Assembly: GCA_030426345.1 (NCBI GenBank)
Contig: JAUHYU010000016.1
Coordinates: 1 to 59,707, forward strand
Length of the DNA: 59,707 bases
Direction of reading: 5' to 3'
Origin: Bacteroidia bacterium
GTDB lineage: Bacteria > Bacteroidota > Bacteroidia > Cytophagales > Cyclobacteriaceae
Shown: positions 18,159-26,794 of the stretch, in pieces
Numbering within the stretch: the stretch's first letter is position 1
How the letters are laid out: each line of letters begins with the position of its first letter
Position numbers and translations under genes: made by a program
Notes under the pieces: generated by a model
Told to the model about the DNA's origin: nothing
The model's input: the letters and a program-made list of their open reading frames with translations, nothing else
Database searches by the model: none

Positions 18159-19179
18159 AACCCATTCCCGGCTTAACTAAGACTTTCCCTGATGACATAT
18201 TTTGTTGGTACAGCAATAATCCTTCTGGACCTTCTTCCAATGATATGCGTTTTTGTATGGAAATTTGATGGCTTTTGGAGAGATGTTTTTGAATTTTGTT
18301 GAACATACCCAAGAGTTTCAACATAGGCTGATGCGTGATCCACTCCGAAGCCCAAAATCCACTCAATTTTTTCTTCTCGAAAATTAACCTTCTGGGATGA
18401 ATGCTGATAGGTTGCTCAGAAAGCCCTCCATAAACCATGACTTCGCCACCTGACGGCATTGCACCTATCAGATCAGAAGTTAATGAACCTGCCACGGCAT
18501 CGAAGGCCAAAGTTACTTTTAATTCATGAAACATAGATTTCATTTCATCCGCATAGTTGTCTGAAGAGCTATTGATCACGTATTTAGCACCTTGATTTTT
18601 AAGCAATTCCGCTTGATCTTCCCGTCGTACAATATTGATGATAGGAATATTTCTATTAAGACATAGGCTGTTCAGCATTTTTCCAAGCGTACTTGCTGCG
18701 GCAGTATTAGCGATGGCTTTGTGACCTCCTTTTTTTGCAATATCCAGCATGGCTAAAACTGAAAGTGGATTTACCATAAGCATAGCACCCTGTTCTATGT
18801 CCATATTGCTTTTTAGTGGAATAACAAGTCTGTTTTTCGTGACCATATATTCGGACCAAGTACCATTTCCTTCAGTGGGAGCAAAGCATGCCACTGATTT
18901 TCCTAACAATCTGCGTGACATAAAATCACTTCCGGTGGCGACCACACGACCGCTGCCTTCAAACCCTGCCACAACCGGTAATGCCTTTTTTGTGGAGTAA
19001 TTGCCCTTTATAAAGCTCAGGTCAGATGGATTGATCGGGGAGCTGTCTATTTCGACTAATACTTCTCCTTTGCCTGGGATGGGAACTTGTTTTTCCTGAA
19101 CCTGAAGTTTGGTATTATATTTGGACAATACCAGTGCTTTCATTTGACTTGGAATTTCCAGATTTGGGATTGTCTTCAT
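18157..19179 (-). CDS. MDR-superfamily zinc-type alcohol dehydrogenase/quinone oxidoreductase-like protein
   Basis: A 340-residue NAD(P)H-dependent oxidoreductase. The GroES-like N-terminal domain includes QVQEKQVPIPGKGEVLVEID and SPINPSDLSFIKGNYS. The Rossmann domain includes ANTAAASTLGKMLNSLCLN and AFDAVAGSLTSDLIGAMPSG. The catalytic zinc ligands of true alcohol dehydrogenases are not evident, which favours the quinone oxidoreductase/enoyl reductase branch. I use the ATG at 19179; the reading from 19242 adds 21 basic residues not typical of the family. It is monocistronic and convergent with the envelope protein gene. The substrate is unknown. Confidence 0.87.
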   Translation of the reverse strand: MKTIPNLEIPSQMKALVLSKYNTKLQVQEKQVPIPGKGEVLVEIDSSPINPSDLSFIKGNYSTKKALPVVAGFEGSGRVVATGSDFMSRRLLGKSVACFAPTEGNGTWSEYMVTKNRLVIPLKSNMDIEQGAMLMVNPLSVLAMLDIAKKGGHKAIANTAAASTLGKMLNSLCLNRNIPIINIVRREDQAELLKNQGAKYVINSSSDNYADEMKSMFHELKVTLAFDAVAGSLTSDLIGAMPSGGEVMVYGGLSEQPISIHPRRLIFEKKKLSGFWASEWITHQPMLKLLGMFNKIQKHLSKSHQISIQKRISLEEGPEGLLLYQQNMSSGKVLVKPGMG

Positions 19180-19315
19180 CTGTAAGGTTGTATTAAATTT
19201 TCGTCTGAATCGTTTATTTAATTTTATTGCGACAAATTGCAATTATATCTTGGTATTATAAAATCAAATATGTGTGTTACGGGTTAAACCATTATCGTTT
19301 GAAATTGTCTGAAAA

Positions 19316-20740
19316 ATGTATTTGGGTAAAAAGATGTATAAATTGAGTTTTGTGAAAGACTATTTTTGGAAAATCGTGGTGCTGTCAGTCTTGGTTTTGT
19401 CTTGTACCAAGGATGAAGATATAAATCCTAGTGGATCTGGTTTGCCCGATATTGGTAAAGATGCAGAGAGCATTCCAGAGTGGATTTATGAAGAAATGTC
19501 ATTTTATTATTTTTGGAATGATGGTATTTCAAAAGACGAACCTTCTGGTGATGAAGATCCTGAATCGTATTTTTACAATCTGTTGGATAATAATGACATT
19601 TTCTCCTTCATTTCTGACGATGCCGAGGCCATCAAAGAAGAAATGACTGGGACGATCCTTGCCATGGGTTTTTCATCCTCTTATGGCTTATTTTCGAATA
19701 GCAATAACTTATTTGCGGTTGTGGAATATGTCTATCGCGATTCACCGGCGGAAAAAGCAGGTTTGAAGCGTGGTGATATCATTCTGAAAATCAACGGTGA
19801 AAGACTTACCAATGACAATTATTTAAAACTTTCTTCCAATGAGGGGTTTTCTCTTGGATTTGGGGAGTACAATGGAAATGGCATCATAGATGCAAATCGG
19901 GAAATAAATATTGCTACAGGGCAGATAGAATTAGATCCGGTGATTTACAGTGAGGTGATGACTGTAGATAATCAAAAAACCGGATACCTGGTTTTTGTAG
20001 ATTTCATCGCCGGCGAAAATGATAAATGGTTAAAAAGCCTTGGTAATGCCATTGGCGAAATGAAAGAGGAGGGGATCACACAATTCATCATGGATTTGAG
20101 GTACAATCCCGGAGGTGAAGTTAAAGTTGCTGAGTATCTTGCTAGTGCTATTGCTCCTGTTTCGGTGGTAAATAGTCGCGATGTTTTAGTAAGATATACT
20201 TACAATGAAAACCTCACAGATCATTTTACGGGAGTACAAGGTGTGGATTCTCCTAATTTATTATCCAGATTTGCTCCAAATATAAATAACCTAAATCTCG
20301 ACAACGTTATTTTTCTTACTACCCACAGTACAGCATCAGCCAGCGAGTTGGTGATCAATGGACTAGAGCCATATATGGATGTGACCATTGTTGGTGAACC
20401 GACCTTTGGTAAATTTTATGGAGCGTTTCTATTGTTTGATGAAAATGATCCGCCAAAGCACAATTGGGCCATTGCCCCGATTACCCTTAAATATGCCAAT
20501 GCGGATGGGGTTACAGATTTTGCAAACGGTTTGACTCCGGATATCTTTTTAGAAGATGATATGCTTCACGCGAAGGATTTTGGTGATGATTCTGACCCCA
20601 TGCTCGCTACAGCCATTGCCTATCTTAAGGGAGAAATAATAGATAATTCTTCAGGAAGGATTGCTACAACCAGAAAGTATGAACCTATTTATAACCTAAA
20701 ACGCATCAGCAGGAAAAATGTATTCTTTATTCAGGAATAA
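19316..20740 (+). CDS. S41-family (C-terminal processing-type) peptidase, predicted lipoprotein
   Basis: A 474-residue serine protease exported as a lipoprotein, with lipobox LVLSC about 31 residues in. A PDZ domain around 140-200 contains SPAEKAGLKRGDIILKINGE. The S41 catalytic core follows: FIMDLRYNPGGEVKVAEYLA, then the nucleophile block STASASELVINGLEP and the Lys-containing GEPTFGKFYGAF. These periplasmic or surface proteases cleave unfolded or tagged proteins. The ATG at 19316 is used; Met7 (19334) is an alternative giving a more usual signal length. The gene is divergent from the MDR gene. Its target is unknown. Confidence 0.9.
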   Translation: MYLGKKMYKLSFVKDYFWKIVVLSVLVLSCTKDEDINPSGSGLPDIGKDAESIPEWIYEEMSFYYFWNDGISKDEPSGDEDPESYFYNLLDNNDIFSFISDDAEAIKEEMTGTILAMGFSSSYGLFSNSNNLFAVVEYVYRDSPAEKAGLKRGDIILKINGERLTNDNYLKLSSNEGFSLGFGEYNGNGIIDANREINIATGQIELDPVIYSEVMTVDNQKTGYLVFVDFIAGENDKWLKSLGNAIGEMKEEGITQFIMDLRYNPGGEVKVAEYLASAIAPVSVVNSRDVLVRYTYNENLTDHFTGVQGVDSPNLLSRFAPNINNLNLDNVIFLTTHSTASASELVINGLEPYMDVTIVGEPTFGKFYGAFLLFDENDPPKHNWAIAPITLKYANADGVTDFANGLTPDIFLEDDMLHAKDFGDDSDPMLATAIAYLKGEIIDNSSGRIATTRKYEPIYNLKRISRKNVFFIQE

Positions 20741-20793
20741 AGAGAGATTTTCGAAATTATATCAACCATTTTCGCAAATGAGCCTGGTAATTA

Positions 20794-21945
20794 TTATTCC
20801 GCACCTAGCAATTGAACCACCTGCTTATACTCCTCAGGGCTGTTGGCATTCAAAAGAACCGAAGAATCATGAGGCGTTAATATTTCTACATTTGAATTAA
20901 TCAATACTTTTCTTGGGCAAGAATATCCCAATGATAAAAAGTGAAGCAGTTCAGGATATGACTTTGGCTCCCAAATCGTAAGCAAAGGATCTGGAAATTT
21001 TGTTGTTTCATTGTAAAAGGCCGTAGCTATTTTTGAGGGATTCCTGCCTTCTATTAATTCACTAATTGTCTTTTGTTGGAGCAAAGGAAGGTCAGAAGCG
21101 ATTACCAGCCAAGCGTCGTTTGGATATTCGCGAAAGGCACTCAGGATCGCCCCAAAGGGCCCCAAGCCCGAGAAGGAGTCAGGTAAAACCTCATATTTTC
21201 CATGAAATTCATCTATTTGTTCGGGACGGCACGACATGAAAGTTTTTTCTGTTATATTTTCAAGCATTTCAAAAACATATTCCCTTTGCGATTTGCCGTG
21301 GTATTCGATCAAGCCTTTGTCTTTACCCATTCTTGAGCTTTTGCCACCTGCGAGTACCAGTCCATGGATTTTAGGCGTGTTTTTAATCAATAACTTATGA
21401 ATCAGTGTTGAGGCCTTATCGGTTTCCTGAATGCTAAATTGTGGTAGAGTTTCCAACCCATTTCCAAGATGATTTATCAGACAATCGGGAATTTCGGTTT
21501 CCTCATTTTGTTTTAATATAGCTATCGGATTTTTGATTTTATCCAGTTTTTTGTTCAGAGGTTTTTTTTCATCTACAACGACTATTTGTTGCTCTGCTTC
21601 AAAATGATTGCCATTGACCAATACCAAATCGTATTCATTAAAAAGTTTGTTACAGGCGTATTTATCAAATTCGCCTACGAAATCTATGCGGTTGAATTTT
21701 ATTTTATCAGTATAGACGAGATGGGCTCCAGAGCTAATGTGTCCTGGCACATCTTCTTCCTCGGTTTTGTGGTCAGCATCGATATAAGCTATCCTAAATC
21801 CATTGAGGTTTTGGATCAGCTGGTGCGCTAATTTTTTTATTTCCCCACAGGGGGTGCCCATGATGGCAATTTCTATTCTGCCGAAGTTGCCAAAGTTGGT
21901 CTTGACGGTTTTGCCGTGTTTTTTGTGTTTATCTGTTGAATTCAC
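20794..21945 (-). CDS. mobA: Molybdenum cofactor guanylyltransferase (MobA-like) with a degenerate MobB-like N-terminal domain
   Basis: About 383 residues. The C-terminal half is MobA: the nucleotide-binding LVLAGGKSSRMGKDKGLIEY, the acidic WLVIASDLPLLQQK and TTKFPDPLLTIWEP. It would attach GMP to molybdopterin. The N-terminal half resembles MobB in layout (IEIAIMGTPCGEIKKLAHQL, then AYIDADHK and YDLVLVNGNHFE), but the P-loop lacks the GK[ST] core, so GTP binding there is doubtful. I chose the GTG at 21945, which overlaps the end of moaC by 17 bases; the longer reading from 22038 lies inside moaC. The overlap implies coupled expression with moaC. Confidence 0.88.
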   Translation of the reverse strand: MNSTDKHKKHGKTVKTNFGNFGRIEIAIMGTPCGEIKKLAHQLIQNLNGFRIAYIDADHKTEEEDVPGHISSGAHLVYTDKIKFNRIDFVGEFDKYACNKLFNEYDLVLVNGNHFEAEQQIVVVDEKKPLNKKLDKIKNPIAILKQNEETEIPDCLINHLGNGLETLPQFSIQETDKASTLIHKLLIKNTPKIHGLVLAGGKSSRMGKDKGLIEYHGKSQREYVFEMLENITEKTFMSCRPEQIDEFHGKYEVLPDSFSGLGPFGAILSAFREYPNDAWLVIASDLPLLQQKTISELIEGRNPSKIATAFYNETTKFPDPLLTIWEPKSYPELLHFLSLGYSCPRKVLINSNVEILTPHDSSVLLNANSPEEYKQVVQLLGAE

Positions 21946-22402
21946 TTTTGCCTCCTGTTTTTGAAAGTAGTTTAATTTCTTTGATAATGATGTCATGAGA
22001 CATCCCCTTACACATGTCGTAAATAGTAAGAGCGGCAATGGATGCTGCAGTTAGTGCTTCCATTTCCACGCCTGTTTTTGAAGTGATGCTGGCCTCAGTG
22101 ATAATGATCAATTGATTGTTTTCAGTTATTGAAATATCCACTTTGCAATTGTCCAAGGCAAGTGGGTGGCACAACGGAATGAGATCGCTTGTTTTCTTTG
22201 CCCCCATAATTCCGGCAAGAATTGCAGTTTGGAAAACGCCACCTTTTTTTGTGGCGACGTCTTTTCCATCAAAATGCTGCATCACTACTTCGGGTAGGCT
22301 TACTACAGCTTGAGCACTGGCAATTCTTTTGGTAACAGATTTGTGACCCACATCTACCATGGTGGCTTTGCCCGAAGCATCTAAATGACTGAATTCTCCC
22401 AT
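21929..22402 (-). CDS. moaC: Cyclic pyranopterin monophosphate synthase MoaC
   Basis: Converts the 3',8-cyclo-GTP intermediate to cyclic pyranopterin monophosphate in molybdenum cofactor synthesis. Family landmarks are intact: MVDVGHKSVTKRIASAQA, KKTSDLIPLCHPLAL, the catalytic TSKTGVEMEALTAAS and YDMCKGM. I favour the ATG at 22402 (MGEFSHLDASG), which matches the family N-terminus. An ATG at 22447 would add 15 residues and leave only 14 bp to the divergent moeA. The 3' end overlaps mobA. The moaA, moaE and moaD genes are not in the window. Confidence 0.95.
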   Translation of the reverse strand: MGEFSHLDASGKATMVDVGHKSVTKRIASAQAVVSLPEVVMQHFDGKDVATKKGGVFQTAILAGIMGAKKTSDLIPLCHPLALDNCKVDISITENNQLIIITEASITSKTGVEMEALTAASIAALTIYDMCKGMSHDIIIKEIKLLSKTGGKSEFNR

Positions 22403-22461
22403 TCTTATTATTTTTAATGCATGGATAAATGCCTTATTTTGGTTCATAATCCAATTGCGTT

Positions 22462-23670
22462 ATGATTGAAGTAAATGAAGCTGTAAAAATAATACAAAAT
22501 TCTGTCTTAAATTTTCCCAAGACTAAGGTGCCTTTGGATCAGGCACTTGGCAAAGTGCTGCGGCAACCCATCATTGCAGATGCTGATTTCCCGCCATTCA
22601 ATCGTGTGATGATGGATGGTATAGCCATTAAATCAAAGGACTTTGAAAAGGGGATAAAGTGCTTCAAAATCCATGGAATACAAGCCGCGGGCTCTCCTCA
22701 GATGAACCTGGCCGGTCATGGTTATTGCCTCGAGGTGATGACTGGGGCAGTTGCCCCATCAGGAACCGATATGGTCATTCGCTACGAAGATGTGAAAATG
22801 GATTATAAGAAACAGGAAGCAACTATTTTGATTAATAAAATAGAGCATGGGAAAAACATTCATCCTAAAGGGGCAGACAAGAGAAAGGGGGATGTACTGG
22901 TAAAGGAAGGAGTTTTGATTGGTACACCGGAAATCGCAGTTGGTGCTTCTGTCGGCTTGTCGGAAATATGGGTAACGAAAAACCCATCGGTTGCAATTGT
23001 TTCTACGGGAAACGAGTTGGTCGATATAGGAGCGACTCCACTGCCCCATCAAATTAGACGTTCGAATGTGCATTCACTGGCCGCGGAAATGCAAAAAATG
23101 GGAATTCAAGCGAATCTTTTCCATTTGTATGATCAAAAGGAATTACTTCAGAAAGAATTGAAAAAGATATTGGATTCACATGATGTTATAATGCTAAGTG
23201 GTGGGGTGTCAAAAGGAAAATTTGATTTCGTGCCAAAAGTATTAGATGTATTGGGAGTAGAGAAGTTATTTCATACTATAAAACAAAAACCGGGAAAACC
23301 ATTTTGGTTTGGAAGGAAGGAAGGAAGGAAGGTGGTGTTTGCCTTTCCGGGAAACCCAGTATCGACTTTTTTGTGTTTTCATAAATATATGATCCCGTGG
23401 CTTAATAAGTGTCTTGGAATCCAGGACGCTTCACCATTGAGAGCTGTGTTGGCAACTGATTTTAGTATTAAAACAGACTTTACGTATTTTCTACAAGTGG
23501 AGGTGAAAGTTGATGCCTATGGCAGGATTGTGGCTACCCCCAAAATTGGAAGGGGCTCCGGAGATCATGCCAACTTATTATCTAGTGATGCATTTCTAGA
23601 ATTACCCGGAGGTCAGGGAGTTTTTAAAAAAGGAGAGGCTTTTCCACTTATTCCATTTAGACAGATTTAG
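22462..23670 (+). CDS. moeA: Molybdopterin molybdenumtransferase MoeA
   Basis: A 402-residue enzyme that inserts molybdate into adenylylated molybdopterin. Landmarks in order: PFNRVMMDGIAIKS, MTGAVAPSGTDMVIRYEDV, NIHPKGADKRKGDVL, AIVSTGNELV, RRSNVHSLAAEM, MLSGGVSKGKFDFVPKVL and KPGKPFWFGRK leading to FAFPGNPVSTF. It is divergent from moaC and mobA. A pure GGAA tetranucleotide tract of 5.5 units (23311-23332) lies in the loop just before the FPGNPVS block. It is in frame here, so the gene is predicted functional. An AAATCCATG word occurs at 22667-22675 inside codons for Lys-Ile-His-Gly. Confidence 0.95.
   Translation: MIEVNEAVKIIQNSVLNFPKTKVPLDQALGKVLRQPIIADADFPPFNRVMMDGIAIKSKDFEKGIKCFKIHGIQAAGSPQMNLAGHGYCLEVMTGAVAPSGTDMVIRYEDVKMDYKKQEATILINKIEHGKNIHPKGADKRKGDVLVKEGVLIGTPEIAVGASVGLSEIWVTKNPSVAIVSTGNELVDIGATPLPHQIRRSNVHSLAAEMQKMGIQANLFHLYDQKELLQKELKKILDSHDVIMLSGGVSKGKFDFVPKVLDVLGVEKLFHTIKQKPGKPFWFGRKEGRKVVFAFPGNPVSTFLCFHKYMIPWLNKCLGIQDASPLRAVLATDFSIKTDFTYFLQVEVKVDAYGRIVATPKIGRGSGDHANLLSSDAFLELPGGQGVFKKGEAFPLIPFRQI
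23311..23332 (+). repeat. GGAA tetranucleotide tract (5.5 units) inside moeA
   Basis: 22 uninterrupted bases of GGAA repeat within the moeA coding frame (codons for Gly-Arg-Lys-Glu-Gly-Arg-Lys). A gain or loss of one unit shifts the frame by four bases and would truncate MoeA before its FPGNPVS block. Confidence 0.85.
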
Positions 23671-23748
23671 GGCTTTTTAAAAATGGGCGTTATTTCCATT
23701 TATACGGGTTTGCTTGTTTATCACATCATTTTCTACATAAGAATGTCC

Positions 23749-23766
23749 TAAAATCCATGAATTTAT
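23749..23766 (+). repeat. Intergenic AAAATCCATGAATTT word
   Basis: CTAAAATCCATGAATTTA about 80 bp after moeA, in the non-coding stretch before the small gene at 23928. It is nearly identical to the copies at 18143 (other strand) and 52344. The rest of 23671-23927 is AT-rich with nothing else recognised. Confidence 0.65.
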
Positions 23767-23927
23767 TTGATACAAATTGGAAGGTTTATTTTTTATTTTA
23801 ATTATTGGGTTACCTTTACATGATTATATTTATATATAATTGTATTAATCAAATAGGCGTTTGTGGTTTCCCTATTAAATATCAAAAAATAAATTCTGTA
23901 ATGTATCCGAAATAAAATTTTGAAATT

Positions 23928-24131
23928 ATGAAAAGCGGAAAATATCATTTTGAAATTGAAAAAAATGAATTTGGAAAGTTTGCAAACTTTTTCATTAAAT
24001 ATTTGAACGGAAGTTCGTCAATCGACGAAGCATTTTTAAGGGCAAAATTCACATATAGAAAACTTTTCAAGACCATTCCTTATCAAAATTGTCAATCCTT
24101 TTTAGAAGAGTTCCATCAATCACAGAATTGA
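23928..24131 (+). CDS. Small hypothetical protein (67 aa)
   Basis: A 67-residue ORF with an ATG start, flanked by non-coding AT-rich sequence. It has a charged N-terminus and a mid-region FFIKYLNGSSSIDEAFLRAK. No signal peptide or membrane segment is visible. The layout of that segment (a helix, a Gly-Ser turn, then an EA-x-x-x-AK helix) loosely resembles the last helices of CHAT caspase-like domains, but it is too short to be one and no catalytic His or Cys block is present. It could be a stand-alone small protein, a remnant, or spurious. The lack of a competing ORF and the isolated position favour a real gene weakly. Confidence 0.45.
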   Translation: MKSGKYHFEIEKNEFGKFANFFIKYLNGSSSIDEAFLRAKFTYRKLFKTIPYQNCQSFLEEFHQSQN

Positions 24132-24251
24132 TTTCGAAGATAGTGTAAGAAAATCACAAGTTACTTTGAACCAAAGTTCGAGGTGAGGGGATATTTTTAC
24201 TTAAATGGGATTTGTTTATTGAGCCTGAACTGCAAAGAGAATATTACTACT

Positions 24252-24656
24252 CTAACCTAATCCTTTAATTTCTTCCAATGCGTTCTCTGTAAGCGGTTTG
24301 GTTATAAATTTGACAACATTGTCGTTGTTAACGATTTTGTCGATGTCTCGCTTATTATCAGAGCTGGAAAGAATGATAATTTTACATTTATTTCGGAGAT
24401 ATGTATTGAATTTTTCAAATTCATAAAGAAAAACAAACCCGTCAACAATTGGCATATTAATATCCAAAAATATATAGTCAGGAAGCAAATCAGGATTTTC
24501 TTTATTCGTTTCCAGATATTCTAAAGCACTTTTGCCGGAATTTTTAATCTCTACACTTTTGGCGAAATTCGTAATTTCTATGATGCGTCTGCTGATGAAA
24601 TTATCCGTATCGTTGTCATCAACGAGCATTACCATATCAATTTTGTTGTCAACCAT
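24252..24656 (-). CDS. Single-domain response regulator (CheY-like receiver)
   Basis: A 134-residue receiver domain without an output domain. The acidic pair is in MVMLVDDNDTDNFIS, the phospho-acceptor Asp65 is in YIFLDINMPIVDGF, and the conserved Lys is in FITKPLTENAL. The sequence pattern (DDNDTDNFISRRIIE) is typical of Bacteroidota lone receivers that work in phosphorelays or with hybrid kinases. No kinase lies next to it, so the partner is unknown. Upstream 24657-24859 is AT-rich and holds no recognised element. Confidence 0.9.
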   Translation of the reverse strand: MVDNKIDMVMLVDDNDTDNFISRRIIEITNFAKSVEIKNSGKSALEYLETNKENPDLLPDYIFLDINMPIVDGFVFLYEFEKFNTYLRNKCKIIILSSSDNKRDIDKIVNNDNVVKFITKPLTENALEEIKGLG

Positions 24657-24859
24657 TATATTCTTCTTAAATCCTAATACAGTATTTCCAGCTAAAGAAT
24701 GCGTAATTCAGTTTGTATTACAAATTGAATTAAATCTTGCATTATTTAAAGCAAATATATAAATAAATACTAAGTGTAGGGGCATAATTTTTCTGTGGAG
24801 TAATGTTTAATTCAATTCTATGCTAGAGTGTTGTTTTTTTATGCCTCGCAAAGAAAATT

Positions 24860-26794
24860 TTATTCTGCTATTCTAACTTTTAGTACTTCTCCTTCCTTGA
24901 TATTAAAGTCTTCCTTCTTATTTATTTTCATTAATTGCTTTACTGAAATTTCGTGAATTCGGGCTATTCCATAGAGTGTATCTTCTGACTTTACTGTATA
25001 GTACATGGGGCTAGATTTGCTTGTAGGCTTTTTATATACCACATTTTGGTCAGTGGGATTATTGATGACAATTTTTTGACCGATATGCAAAATATTAGAA
25101 TTGTTGAGCCCGTTCCATTGCCTGATATCCTCAACAGAAACTCCATAAGCTCTCGATATACTAAATAAAGTTTCATTCGATTTTACAATGTGATATAATT
25201 CACTTTTTTTGACAATTGTTTTTTGATTTAAGGTCTCTTTTTGAATGCTGCTATTTTTGGATTCATGGCTTACATGAGTAGACCGCTGAGAATCATTATC
25301 ATTAATTGACCCTGGGAGATCATTTTTTTCTTCAAAAAGGTATTCACTATCTTCATTTGAGTGGCTAGTTTTATTCCCCGAAAAAAATGTTTTAGTTGAT
25401 TTACCGCTATTTTGCAGTGGGTAGTCAACTGTATTCGGAATGCTTTTTACAACTACATTCGATGCTTTAGGCGTTTTATATGTAACAGGAACATCTGCAG
25501 GTCTAATAAATCTAAGCCACAACACCATTCCGGGATCAAGATCTTTTTCTTCCCGCATCCGGTTTTTAATTAGCAATTTTTTTATTTTGACACCGTATTT
25601 TTGAGAGATGGACCATGCAGTTTCTCCAGGCTGAACGACATGGTAATGAGTTTTTGCTTTTGATTTTTTACGTTTTAAATAATAAATGCTACCCTTTCGA
25701 ATAGTCTCTGAGTCAATCATGTCATTATATTTCAGGAATTTACTGATGGATACACCATATTTGGCGGTTACAAAATTCAAATTGTCTGAATGAGGAGCAA
25801 TAAACCCCGGAATACCATTGATGTTGACGCGTGTCCCATTTCTTTTATCGATTTTGGGATAATCTTGATTTTCATCAAAATCAAAAGCAGATATGGATTT
25901 ATAGGTACTATGAGTGGTTGCTGTACTTGATATTCGATCTGTTGGGTTTGGAGTATTTTTACCTTCTGACCTGTTTTGAGCTACTAGTTGTTCGGGGGAG
26001 ATGGGTATAATAACGAGATAAGTTTTGTCGGCAGGTATTTTTCCCTTACGCACCCACTTGTTATAATCGACAATAGTTTGTGGATCAACATGAAACTGAT
26101 TTGCAATTTCTCTTAAAGAGGTGCTTTGAATATTTTCATATTCGTAAAGTTGTAGTGCTGGATGGTTGTTTTTATGGATTTCGTTCTCAAAGGCAATTTT
26201 ATATGCCAGAAATTTCTTCACGTACCAATGTGTGTGCTTAGTAATTTCCATTTTATTTTTGCCAAAATGTTTCTTTTCAACATGCCTATTAGCCCCACCG
26301 GGTCCAGTGTTGTAAGCCAATAACGCATAGATCCAGTTTTTGAAATAAAAATTGTTCTTTTTTAGATACCTTGCGGCACCATGACTGGCGGCAGTAATGT
26401 GCATACGCTCATCTACTTGTTTGTTTACCGTGAGGCCTACCTCAATTGCTGTCGCAGCTTTGAATTGCCAAAACCCAACAGCGTTAGAAGACGAGACAGC
26501 ATCTGGAATCAGTGCGCTTTCTTGAATGGCTAAGTATTTAAAATCATCCGGTAGATTCTCCTCTCTGAATACACGTTCAATAATTGGAAAATATAAATCT
26601 ACTATCTCAAGTTTTCTTTTGAAATAGGTTTGGCTTCTGTGTAGGGCATCTACATCGGCTTGGATTTGTTTTCTCGCACCTTCTGAAATACTAAGTCTGA
26701 TACCAGCAAAATCGATGTGCGACGGGACTTTTGGACTAGCCGGTGCAATAAAAGGAAGCGAAATGATACAAAAGGAAAAAAAGTATTTTAACAT
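24860..26794 (-). CDS. Membrane-bound lytic murein transglycosylase with C-terminal LysM repeats (MltD-like)
   Basis: A 644-residue cell-wall enzyme that cleaves peptidoglycan glycan strands with formation of 1,6-anhydro ends. A signal peptide covers about residues 1-19. The SLT domain at about 80-220 contains LAIQESALIPDAVSSSNAVG (catalytic Glu), WQFKAATAIEVGL and YALLAYNTGPGGANRHV. Peptidoglycan-binding LysM-type segments follow: weaker ones around 225-275 and 310-365, a clear one starting HYHVVQPGETAWSISQKYG, then ELYHIVKSNETLFSISRAYG and MYYTVKSEDTLYGIARIHE at the C-terminus. It is the last gene of an apparent operon; its ATG overlaps the methyltransferase stop by seven bases. Confidence 0.93.
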   Translation of the reverse strand: MLKYFFSFCIISLPFIAPASPKVPSHIDFAGIRLSISEGARKQIQADVDALHRSQTYFKRKLEIVDLYFPIIERVFREENLPDDFKYLAIQESALIPDAVSSSNAVGFWQFKAATAIEVGLTVNKQVDERMHITAASHGAARYLKKNNFYFKNWIYALLAYNTGPGGANRHVEKKHFGKNKMEITKHTHWYVKKFLAYKIAFENEIHKNNHPALQLYEYENIQSTSLREIANQFHVDPQTIVDYNKWVRKGKIPADKTYLVIIPISPEQLVAQNRSEGKNTPNPTDRISSTATTHSTYKSISAFDFDENQDYPKIDKRNGTRVNINGIPGFIAPHSDNLNFVTAKYGVSISKFLKYNDMIDSETIRKGSIYYLKRKKSKAKTHYHVVQPGETAWSISQKYGVKIKKLLIKNRMREEKDLDPGMVLWLRFIRPADVPVTYKTPKASNVVVKSIPNTVDYPLQNSGKSTKTFFSGNKTSHSNEDSEYLFEEKNDLPGSINDNDSQRSTHVSHESKNSSIQKETLNQKTIVKKSELYHIVKSNETLFSISRAYGVSVEDIRQWNGLNNSNILHIGQKIVINNPTDQNVVYKKPTSKSSPMYYTVKSEDTLYGIARIHEISVKQLMKINKKEDFNIKEGEVLKVRIAE

